In this document: piece after piece, positions 58,384 to 64,000 of the stretch
How positions within the stretch are numbered: position 1 is the stretch's first letter
Layout of the letters: each line of letters starts with the position of its first letter
NCBI GenBank assembly: GCA_958428235.1
Contig: CAUAFG010000011.1
Span: forward strand, 16,673 to 80,672
From: Faeciplasma sp900553675
GTDB lineage: Bacteria > Bacillota > Clostridia > Oscillospirales > Ruminococcaceae
Length of the DNA: 64,000 bases
Direction: 5' to 3'
Notes under the pieces: model-generated
What the model was told of the DNA's origin: nothing
The model's input: the letters and a program-made list of their open reading frames with translations, nothing else
Databases searched by the model: none
Translations under genes and position numbers: made by a program

Positions 58384-58707
58384 TCAGAGCTTTTCTTTGA
58401 GCGTGCAGGCGATTTCATACGCAGGCTCGGAGGAGGAAAGTATGTTTACTCCCTTTGCATTGGCGGTGTCGATAACGTCCTGCGCGACTTCAACGCCCTC
58501 CGCCAGTATTATGCAGGCGGTATCGGCAAGCGAAGCCACTGCAAGGATGTTTATGTTAGACATAATCGTAATCCAGGCATTGTCCGCCTGAGCTCTTCCC
58601 ATAACCCAGCTAAGAAGATCTCCGATATAAACTCCGTTTATTTCGCGGTCGCCGTCGGGCAGGGCGATTGTCTTAAAGCCGCAGCCGGCAAGTTGGTTAA
58701 CAGTCAT
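58384..58707 (-). CDS. DRTGG-domain protein (first paralogue)
   Basis: 107 residues. The pattern VNQLAGCGFKTIALPDGDREINGVYIGDLLSWVMGRAQ with a later NINILAVASLADTACIILAEG fits the DRTGG fold found in HPr kinase N-termini and phosphotransacetylases. The start overlaps the preceding stop (TAATG). It is a paralogue of the protein encoded at 60452-60802 in the same operon. Confidence 0.78.
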   Translation of the reverse strand: MTVNQLAGCGFKTIALPDGDREINGVYIGDLLSWVMGRAQADNAWITIMSNINILAVASLADTACIILAEGVEVAQDVIDTANAKGVNILSSSEPAYEIACTLKEKL

Positions 58708-60002
58708 TACACGGTTTCCTCCTTGTTGGTAAGCTTGTTAAGCATTGCTTCAAGTTCCTTATTGTGAAGCAGCACGCACTGCGATTTATCCGCGCCGCAG
58801 GTTACAACGTCCTCCGCGAATGCTCTGCAATTGGGAGCGCCGCAGGAGCCGCAGTCGATTCCCGGCAGCTCGTTTTTAAGCTTCTGAATGTCCGCCATCA
58901 TGCGCAGCGACTGCGCCATATTGTCGCTCAGCCGTGATATCGGGCGGTACTCGGGAAGCTCGTCGAAAAGGTAGGTATCCGGAATGTAGCTTTGCTCATC
59001 TTTAGGAAGCTGATTGCGTGACACCGGAAGGTATCGCCTGAGAGTTTGCAGCCTTGCCTTTGCAATAAAGGGGTTCTGCACCGTCAGCACTCCGCCAACG
59101 CATCCGCCCGAGCAGGCGTTAAGCTCGATAAATTCGAGATTCGGGATATTTCCGTTTTCGATCTGATCCAAAACTCTTATAACATTGTCAATACCGTCGG
59201 CTGCAAGGTAATTGTCGTTAAACAAAGCCGTTGCTTCTCCGCCAGTGCTTGCCCAGCCTATTCCTATCATACCGGAATGGCAAAGGGGCGTATCCTGTGT
59301 TTCGTGCTTCATCTTGCTTATAAGCATAAAGTAAAGGTCGCTTATCGAGACTACAACATCAACATTGCTTTTGTAAGCCGCAAAGCCGTTTTTAACATAG
59401 CTTGCCTTTGCAGGGCAGGGAGATATAAAGCACACGCCTATATCCTCGTCTTTAAGCTCGGGATGAGCTTCCTTTGCCCTAAGCCTTGCAAGTCTTGCGG
59501 CAACCTCCATCGGAGGAAGAATGTGAATGATATTGTCGCTCAGCGATGGGAACCTAAGACCTATAAGCCGCAGTATTACCGGACAAGCCGAGCTTATCGC
59601 CGGCTTTTTAACTCCCTCGGTTTTAAGATAAAGCCTTGTGTATGCAGAAACCAGCTCAGCGGCAGCCGAAACCTCAAAAACGTCGTCAAATCCGATTTTG
59701 TACAAACCGTCTATAACGTAATCAACGTCGTCAAGATTGTCAAACTGACCATAAAGAGTCGGAGCGGGAAGGGCTATCTTCCATTTAAAGCGTTCCATAG
59801 CGTCCAGCTTTGAGCAGGTTGCCTTTTTGGCTTTATTCGGGCAGACACGAATACATTCTCCGCAGTCGATACATCTTTCCTGATTTATCACCGCGCGGTG
59901 ATCGCTGATGCGTATTGCCTCGGTCGGACAGTGCTTTAAGCAGGTTGTGCAGCCGTTGCATTTTTCAGCGTCTAAATAAACCGAATGCTCGTATTTGTTC
60001 AT
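58707..60002 (-). CDS. Ferredoxin/H-cluster-like protein with degenerate hydrogenase motifs
   Basis: 431 residues. Two [4Fe-4S] motifs come first (CNGCTTCLKHCP and CIDCGECIRVCP). A hydrogenase large-subunit-like domain follows, in which the L1 site reads SSACPVILRL, L2 SPCPAKASY and L3 LNACSGGCVGGVLTVQ. A C-terminal CGSCGAPNCRAFAEDV cluster motif ends the protein. Cysteines of the three sites are kept but the GGGQP and MPC context is lost, so H2 catalysis is unlikely; a redox sensor role is possible. GGAGGGGG lies before the ATG. Confidence 0.83.
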   Translation of the reverse strand: MNKYEHSVYLDAEKCNGCTTCLKHCPTEAIRISDHRAVINQERCIDCGECIRVCPNKAKKATCSKLDAMERFKWKIALPAPTLYGQFDNLDDVDYVIDGLYKIGFDDVFEVSAAAELVSAYTRLYLKTEGVKKPAISSACPVILRLIGLRFPSLSDNIIHILPPMEVAARLARLRAKEAHPELKDEDIGVCFISPCPAKASYVKNGFAAYKSNVDVVVSISDLYFMLISKMKHETQDTPLCHSGMIGIGWASTGGEATALFNDNYLAADGIDNVIRVLDQIENGNIPNLEFIELNACSGGCVGGVLTVQNPFIAKARLQTLRRYLPVSRNQLPKDEQSYIPDTYLFDELPEYRPISRLSDNMAQSLRMMADIQKLKNELPGIDCGSCGAPNCRAFAEDVVTCGADKSQCVLLHNKELEAMLNKLTNKEETV

Positions 60003-60029
60003 AATACCCCCTCCTTTACATCTGCAAAA

Positions 60030-60452
60030 TTAAGTAAGATTCACCACCATAGTAACCGTTGTTCCCACGCCGACCTCAGATTCTATCTTCATATCGTCGG
60101 TATAGCGCTTCATGTTGGGCAGACCCATTCCTGCGCCAAAGCCTAAGCTGCGCACATTGTCCGGAGCGGTGGAGTAGCCCTCACGCATGGCAAGAGAAAT
60201 ATCCTTTATGCCCGGACCGTGGTCTGACAAAACGATTATTATCTGGTCTTCGGTCACCGTAACGTCGGCGCTTCCGCCGTTTGCGTGGATGACCATGTTG
60301 ATTTCGCCTTCGTACATGGCGATAGATACTCTTCTGATAATTTCGGGGCCGATGCCAAGCTGCCTTAAATTCTTCTTCACCTGAACCGAAGCCTGACCGG
60401 CTGAGGTGAAATCGGAGCCGTCAACATCGAAATGGAAGGTTAAGCCATCCAT
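60030..60452 (-). CDS. RsbW/SpoIIAB-like ATP-binding protein
   Basis: 140 residues. GHKL motifs are IAMYEGEINMVIHANGG (N box), IIVLSDHGPGIKDI (G1) and SLGFGAGMGLPNMKRYTDD (G2), as in anti-sigma factor serine kinases. The start overlaps the stop of the 60452-60802 gene (TAATG). No anti-anti-sigma or sigma factor gene is in the window, so its partner is unknown; other proteins of the operon are candidates. Confidence 0.85.
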   Translation of the reverse strand: MDGLTFHFDVDGSDFTSAGQASVQVKKNLRQLGIGPEIIRRVSIAMYEGEINMVIHANGGSADVTVTEDQIIIVLSDHGPGIKDISLAMREGYSTAPDNVRSLGFGAGMGLPNMKRYTDDMKIESEVGVGTTVTMVVNLT

Positions 60453-60802
60453 TATTTAACTTCTTCCGCCTTTAATCCGTTTGTGTATAGTATTCCGCAG
60501 GCTTCATACATACGCTTGTCGGTGGCAAGCAGAACTATTCCGCTTTCCTCGGCAAGGCTTATCATCTCTTCGTTCGGCTTTTTGGAACGAACGAAAACTA
60601 TACAGCGCATATCCATCATTTCGGCGGTTCTTATAACCTGTGAGTTGACAAGTCCGGTAAGAAGCACAGCCTGATCCTTAACGTATGCCAGAACGTCGCT
60701 CATCATGTCGCTTCCGCAGGCGGAGTAAACATGAGAGCCCAAAAGCTCCTCACCGCAGACGGTGCTGGCATTCAGAAGTTCCTTGATTTTTGATATTTTC
60801 AT
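60452..60802 (-). CDS. DRTGG-domain protein (second paralogue)
   Basis: 116 residues from ATG 60802, which has GGGGAGGAAG upstream; the in-frame GTG at 60820 lies on that site. The sequence KISKIKELLNASTVCGEELLGSHVYSACGSDMMSDVLAYVKDQ is a DRTGG opening, followed by MRCIVFVRSKKPNEEMISLAEESGIVLLATD. It probably binds a nucleotide or phospho-ligand. Confidence 0.78.
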   Translation of the reverse strand: MKISKIKELLNASTVCGEELLGSHVYSACGSDMMSDVLAYVKDQAVLLTGLVNSQVIRTAEMMDMRCIVFVRSKKPNEEMISLAEESGIVLLATDKRMYEACGILYTNGLKAEEVK

Positions 60803-60836
60803 CAGATGCTTCCTCCCCACTAAAGGCTTTCAATTA

Positions 60837-61334
60837 TCAGAAACCGTATTTTGCTAAAATGCCGTCAACATCGTCAACAGTCAGACGTCCGTAAACATCG
60901 TCGTTGACGGTAAGAACGGGAGCAAGTCCGCAGGCACCTATGCAGCGGCAGGCAGTAAGAGAAAATCTGCCGTCGGCAGTGCATTCGTCCCCACCGATGC
61001 CGAGCTTTTCGCTTATCTTGTCAAAGATATTGCCGGAGCCCTTAACATAGCAGGCGGTACCCAAGCAAACAGAGATGTTGTATTCTCCCTTGGGAACCAG
61101 AGTGAACTGAGCGTAGAACGTTGCCACTCCGTAAACCTTCTCCATCGGAATGCCCAGCTCACGCGCGATGAGCGACTGGATTTCGATAGGAAGGTAGCCG
61201 TAAATGCCCTGAGCCTTCTGCATTATGGGCATAAGGCAGCCCTTTTCTTGCTTGTTTTCGTTGATAAACTGCATAAGCTCGGCTTCTTGCTCGGGTGTGC
61301 CTCTGAAGGGAATGGACGTAATTTTGTTACCCAT
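60837..61334 (-). CDS. NuoE-like hydrogenase subunit (HydC/HndA type)
   Basis: 165 residues. A helical N-terminus (CLMPIMQKAQGIYGYLPIEIQSLIARELGIPMEKVYGVATFYAQF) is followed by a thioredoxin-like [2Fe-2S] domain with CLGTACYVKGS and CRCIGACGLAPVL supplying four Cys. It passes electrons between the NuoF-like subunit and HydA. It is the first gene of the operon, with AGGAGG before the ATG. Confidence 0.93.
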   Translation of the reverse strand: MGNKITSIPFRGTPEQEAELMQFINENKQEKGCLMPIMQKAQGIYGYLPIEIQSLIARELGIPMEKVYGVATFYAQFTLVPKGEYNISVCLGTACYVKGSGNIFDKISEKLGIGGDECTADGRFSLTACRCIGACGLAPVLTVNDDVYGRLTVDDVDGILAKYGF

Positions 61335-61456
61335 TTATTTAACCTCCTTAAAGAATTATGTTTGCGTTTTTTGGCAGACGGCGTTTTTAACCGCGTCCGC
61401 CCCAAGCGTGTCGGATAAGTAAGCTTACCACAACCCGCCTTTACACGCACATCAAG

Positions 61457-61485
61457 ATTATAACATATTTTTATCTCAATATCAA
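61457..61485 (-). promoter_or_regulatory. Promoter of the hydrogenase operon
   Basis: On the minus strand, TTGATA (61485-61480) and TATAAT (61462-61457) are 17 bases apart. The leader of about 115 bases contains a GGCGGACG/CGTCTGCC hairpin. Confidence 0.75.
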
Positions 61486-61497
61486 TAGCGTTTAAGC

Positions 61498-61531
61498 CAA
61501 AATCGCACTAAAAAAATGGTCAAAATCGCAC
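61498..61531. repeat. Two direct copies of CAAAATCGCAC upstream of the hydrogenase promoter
   Basis: CAAAATCGCAC begins at 61498 and 61521, two near-integral helical turns apart (23 bases). Each is followed by an A-run and ATGG. The pair lies just upstream of the -35 box on the hydrogenase side, a usual activator position. Confidence 0.5.
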
Positions 61532-61601
61532 CAAAATGGGTTAATACTGTCTTTGACTGGATATATTATCCCGGAAAAAACAGGGGTTCCGAAAGAATAT
61601 G

Positions 61602-61630
61602 TTGAAAAATCGCGAAGATTATGTTAAAAT
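61602..61630 (+). promoter_or_regulatory. Promoter of nth
   Basis: TTGAAA (61602-61607) and TAAAAT (61625-61630) lie 17 bases apart, 33 bases before the nth start. Confidence 0.6.
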
Positions 61631-61663
61631 CAAATCAACATTATTATAAAGGATGGTAGCAGC

Positions 61664-62332
61664 ATGGAAAAGAGCATAAAGGAGTTAAAGCAAAGGGCGG
61701 TTGAAATCGTCGACGCCCTCGAAAAAGTATACCCCGAGGCGCAATGCTCGCTTGTTTACATAAAGCCCTACGAGCTTTTGATAGCCACTCGTCTTTCGGC
61801 GCAGTGCACCGACGCGCGCGTGAACATCGTCACAAAGGATTTATTTGCAAAGTATCCCACCCTCGAATCCTTTGCCGCAGCTGACGTTAAGGACGTTGAG
61901 GAGATAGTCCGCCCCTGCGGGCTTTTCAGAACCAAGGCAAAAAGCATTGTCGAGCTTGCAAACGTGCTTGTAAACCAGTACGGCGGAGAGCTTCCCGACA
62001 CCTTAGAGGAGCTTATAAAGCTGCCAGGCATAGGCAGAAAGACAGCCAATCTTATAATGGGAGATGTTTACCACAAACCTGCCGTTGTCACCGACACCCA
62101 CTGTATCCGCATATGCGGCCGGCTGGGGCTCACCGAAAACAAGGAGCCGCAAAAGGTTGAAAAGGATCTGCGGGCAATCCTTCCGCCGGAACGCTCGAGC
62201 GATTTTTGTCACAGGCTGGTTAATTTCGGCAGGGATATCTGCACGGCGAGAAAGCCGAAGTGCGAGGAGTGTCCGCTGAAAAGCTTGTGCGAAAACGGCG
62301 GGGCAAACACTTCCGGAGGTGAGGAAGTATGA
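61664..62332 (+). CDS. nth: Endonuclease III
   Basis: 222 residues. The helix-hairpin-helix LPGIGRKTANLIMGD carries the catalytic Lys, the catalytic Asp is in VVTDTHCIRIC, and the C-terminal [4Fe-4S] ligands are CTARKPKCEECPLKSLC. It removes oxidised pyrimidines and cuts abasic sites. Only a GGATGG site precedes the ATG. The stop overlaps the next start (ATGA). Confidence 0.95.
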   Translation: MEKSIKELKQRAVEIVDALEKVYPEAQCSLVYIKPYELLIATRLSAQCTDARVNIVTKDLFAKYPTLESFAAADVKDVEEIVRPCGLFRTKAKSIVELANVLVNQYGGELPDTLEELIKLPGIGRKTANLIMGDVYHKPAVVTDTHCIRICGRLGLTENKEPQKVEKDLRAILPPERSSDFCHRLVNFGRDICTARKPKCEECPLKSLCENGGANTSGGEEV

Positions 62333-62721
62333 ACACAATGGATATTCCACAGGGCTATACAGAGCTGGTAAAATGCGCTGAAGGCATTTTCTCGGCGGAT
62401 AAGTCTGCCAAGCTTGCCGGCGTTGTTGAAACGGCGAAAGGGGAGATTATCGGGTTCACCGATATTACCGACGACTCCGCCAGCGATTCTGACCGCATAG
62501 CGGGGGAGAATCGGTTTTTGCAAAGTATTGCAGAAAGCGGGGAGACCATTATAATCCGCGGACTGTTCCTTTGGAAAAGCGGTGAAATGGATATCCCATC
62601 CGCAAATTTTCGCAAAGGGCTTGAAAAGCTTGATCCTGCCAATCTCGAAGCGGAATTTCTGCTTCGCGGCGGAAGCGGATTTCTGCCAAGGAAGCTTAGG
62701 GCAATGCGCCCAGGCGTCTGA
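62329..62721 (+). CDS. Uncharacterised protein coupled to nth
   Basis: 130 residues, soluble, alpha/beta. Features are KLAGVVETAKGEIIGFTDITDD, FLQSIAESGETIIIRGLFLWKSGEMDIPSANFRKGLEKLDPAN and a basic C-terminus. No known motif is recognised. It overlaps nth by four bases and is presumably co-translated with it. Confidence 0.6.
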   Translation: MNTMDIPQGYTELVKCAEGIFSADKSAKLAGVVETAKGEIIGFTDITDDSASDSDRIAGENRFLQSIAESGETIIIRGLFLWKSGEMDIPSANFRKGLEKLDPANLEAEFLLRGGSGFLPRKLRAMRPGV

Positions 62722-62885
62722 GAGAATCAGGCGGTGGAGATATAAGAATAGTAAGGAAAAAAGCGGCGCTTCGGCAGAATCGGTAAGGGCTCTGTCAAAG
62801 TGCCGCAATGTGCGTGCTATTATCGGCGTGTTTTCAACTAAAAAATTTTCGCTGATTTTTTTGAAAAAAATTTTTGATTTTCCTA

Positions 62886-62914
62886 TTGACAACCGCAAAA
62901 AAGGGTGATATAAT
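62886..62914 (+). promoter_or_regulatory. Promoter of tRNA-Leu
   Basis: TTGACA (62886-62891) and TATAAT (62909-62914) are 17 bases apart, a full consensus promoter about 30 bases before the tRNA. Confidence 0.85.
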
Positions 62915-62944
62915 AATGAAGCTGTTTGAAACAGCAGAATATAT

Positions 62945-63028
62945 GCGGCAGTGCTGGAATAGGCAGACAGGCACGTTTGAGGTGCGTGTGTCAACGACGT
63001 GTGGGTTCAAGTCCCACTTGCCGCACCA
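62945..63028 (+). tRNA. tRNA-Leu (GAG)
   Basis: Acceptor GCGGCAG pairs with TTGCCGC, anticodon stem CACGT/GCGTG with loop TTGAGGT (anticodon GAG), a long variable arm (class II) and T loop GTTCAAGTC. CCA is encoded. Confidence 0.93.
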
Positions 63029-63066
63029 AAAAGAAAATCCGCCGACAAGGCGGGTTTTCTTTTTGT
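63028..63066 (+). terminator. Terminator after tRNA-Leu
   Basis: AAAAAGAAAATCCGCC pairs with GGCGGGTTTTCTTTTT. It has the same design as the terminator after tRNA-Glu. Confidence 0.85.
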
Positions 63067-63190
63067 ACTCTTATCTTTTCTCTCTTCTCTCTTCTCTTTT
63101 CTCTACTATTGCTTAGCGGATTTTCCAGATAAAAGATAAGAGAGAAAAGAGAAAAGTGGATGTTTCGCCTTGCGGCGATGGATTTGACTA
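63063..63190. repeat. GA/CT-rich dispersed repeat, copy 4 (inverted relative to copy 1)
   Basis: A C/T-rich run (63068-63102) and a G/A-rich run (63130-63157) flank GCGGATTTTCCAGATAAAAG, then comes TCGCCTTGCGGCGATGGATT. The reverse complement aligns with copy 1 over about 100 bases. As in copy 1, it directly follows a tRNA terminator. Confidence 0.75.
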
Positions 63191-63211
63191 TACATAAAAG
63201 GAGAGAATAGT

Positions 63212-63580
63212 ATGAAGCGTGAACTTGGAATTGCCCGCTGTGGACTGGCTTGTTGTCTGTGCTCTAAAAATGATATATGTGCAGGCTGTGACTTTTGTTC
63301 GGATAAGGAATGGTGTGAAAACAGAAACTGTTCCATCTCTAAAAATCTTAGTCATTGTTATAAATGTTCCGAATTATGTGAAAAGGGACTACTGGCGCAG
63401 ATAAAATCTCATACTTTTACGCTTTTTGCGAAGCGGTATGGAGAGGAGAAGCTATTAGACTGCTTGGAGCGCAACGAAAAAAATGGTATTGTATATCACC
63501 GCGAAGGATTTCATGGCGATTATGATGATTTCGAGAATGAGGATGACTTGATTGCATTTATTCTGACAGGCAAAAAATAG
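63212..63580 (+). CDS. DUF3795 family Cys-rich protein
   Basis: 122 residues. The N-terminal half carries about a dozen cysteines in pairs (RCGLACCLCSKNDICAGC, WCENRNCS, CYKCSELCEKG), a probable metal or Fe-S binding region. The C-terminal part (YHREGFHGDYDDFENEDDLIAFILTG) is the usual family ending. Function unknown. AAAAGGAGAG precedes the ATG. Confidence 0.82.
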   Translation: MKRELGIARCGLACCLCSKNDICAGCDFCSDKEWCENRNCSISKNLSHCYKCSELCEKGLLAQIKSHTFTLFAKRYGEEKLLDCLERNEKNGIVYHREGFHGDYDDFENEDDLIAFILTGKK

Positions 63581-63665
63581 ACGGTTGGTATAATTGCAAA
63601 AGGGGAAGTCCAGAATGTCAGCACATAGGTAAGTCATGATGAAAGTAAAGTAAGCCAAAAGGCGT

Positions 63666-63779
63666 ATGAATGCCATCCCATACCTGCCCCGCGGGGCGGG
63701 TATGGAGCAAGGCGGTGCCTACTTAGATTTTATTATCAAGCGGATAAAAGCAAGCGAAATTTATATCAAGTGTACCTAA
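63666..63779 (+). CDS. Possible 37-residue ORF spanning a GC-rich hairpin
   Basis: ATG at 63666 encodes MNAIPYLPRGAGMEQGGAYL and a basic end before TAA at 63777-63779; AAAAGG lies just upstream. The first third is a hairpin, CCATACCTGCCCC/GGGGCGGGTATGG. It may instead be part of a non-coding element. Translation is not demonstrated. Confidence 0.3.
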   Translation: MNAIPYLPRGAGMEQGGAYLDFIIKRIKASEIYIKCT

Positions 63780-63842
63780 GAGAAAATCGGCTAAGTAAAT
63801 ATAAAACATAGAAAACGCTGCAAAAACGCTATTAAATATAGG

Positions 63843-63863
63843 AAAGTCGCGAAAGCGGCTTTT
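63843..63863 (+). terminator. Small GNRA-like terminator hairpin
   Basis: AAAGTCGC and GCGGCTTTT pair around GAAA, with a short T-run. It is the first of two tandem hairpins before the transposase gene. Confidence 0.5.
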
Positions 63864-63875
63864 CTCAGCCCGTCG

Positions 63876-63902
63876 AAAAAGCCAGCAACTCGCTGGCTTT
63901 TT
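63876..63902 (+). terminator. Hairpin shielding the insertion-sequence promoter
   Basis: AAAAAGCCAGC pairs perfectly with GCTGGCTTTTT around AACTC. It lies 14 bases before the TATAAT of the transposase gene and would stop incoming transcription. Confidence 0.7.
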
Positions 63903-63939
63903 CCAATAATCTGTGGTATAATATCCCCGGTGATGAAAA

Positions 63940-64000
63940 ATGCTGAGAAAAGAAAAAGAAGAAAGAAATCAAGTAGAATTTTTAAGCTTAGAGGACTTAG
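63940..64000 (+). mobile_element. Start of an IS1182-type transposase gene, cut by window edge
   Basis: ATG at 63940 opens a frame reading MLRKEKEERNQVEFLSLEDL up to the last base. This matches the conserved beginning of IS1182-family transposases, which continues with a VPxDHLLRKI-like stretch. TATAAT at 63917-63922 is the likely -10. The competing frame from ATG 63933 gives only a Lys/Arg run. The left end of the element must lie between 63580 and 63917 but I cannot place its terminal repeat. Confidence 0.6.

Noticed and set aside
63933..64000. Lys/Arg-rich frame from ATG 63933
   Set aside because: The neighbouring frame from 63940 matches the beginning of IS1182-type transposases and has the more natural composition.
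1..64000. CRISPR arrays, rRNA genes, prophage or riboswitches such as T-boxes
   Set aside because: No regularly spaced repeats, rRNA motifs, phage genes or T-box signature (TGGNACCGCG-like) were seen, including upstream of metG and gltX.

Overview
The window looks like chromosome from an anaerobic, low-to-moderate GC Firmicute of class Clostridia, most like the Ruminococcaceae/Oscillospiraceae of the gut. The reasons are a multimeric [FeFe] hydrogenase with its clostridial accessory genes, cellobiose phosphorylase, AGGAGG-type ribosome binding sites before most genes, TTGACA/TATAAT promoters, and the Gram-positive gene order rimP-nusA-ylxR-ylxQ-infB-rbfA-nrnA-truB-ribF. Taxonomy is inferred from gene content only.

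Layout. 1-1200: an edge-truncated methyltransferase, a GA-rich repeat and a tRNA-Met/tRNA-Glu pair. 1450-3980: an XpaC-like/TelA-like pair. 4070-6030: a HaeIII-type restriction-modification locus whose methylase is intact and whose nuclease gene carries an in-frame TGA. 6100-9830: two bacterial PH-domain membrane proteins, a sodium/amino-acid symporter and dUTPase. 10180-14970: a U32 peptidase, ZapA, an LCP-like protein and alanine racemase. 15140-24660: the translation/transcription operon from rimP to gltX, behind a leader with a possible attenuator. 25050-29870: an ABC transporter of the gliding-motility (GldA/GldF/GldG) type with a DUF4340 protein. 29950-36330: small anchored proteins, a beta-propeller, an esterase, cellobiose phosphorylase and a DUF378 protein. 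37240-41040: a BlaI-type repressor and a very large M56 (BlaR1-like) sensor. 41140-43540: metG, a structured intergenic segment and tRNA-Arg. 43800-46250: an AT-rich secreted metalloprotease split by a frameshift, then a lipoprotein. 46300-52540: Nudix, HTH, GNAT, acyl-ACP thioesterase, GH97 lipoprotein and a 39-residue membrane peptide. 52650-61490: a ribbon-helix-helix protein and the ten-gene leftward hydrogenase operon. 61600-64000: endonuclease III, tRNA-Leu, DUF3795 and the first codons of an IS1182-type transposase.

How the parts fit. Cellobiose phosphorylase, GH97 and the esterase point to plant-glycan use. The hydrogenase operon (NuoE-, NuoF- and HydA-like subunits) would reoxidise NADH and ferredoxin from fermentation. 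Its other genes encode ATP-binding, DRTGG, PHP and H-cluster-like proteins that may sense or regulate that redox state. Two families of dispersed intergenic repeats, both rich in stem-loops, recur between the operons.

The observations most worth a second look are the disabled HaeIII-type nuclease, the covarying GC-rich repeat pair (about 9896 and 24775), the structured segment before tRNA-Arg, the nested BlaI operator with its oversized sensor, the frameshifted metalloprotease, and the regulatory half of the hydrogenase operon. No CRISPR array, rRNA or prophage was seen.
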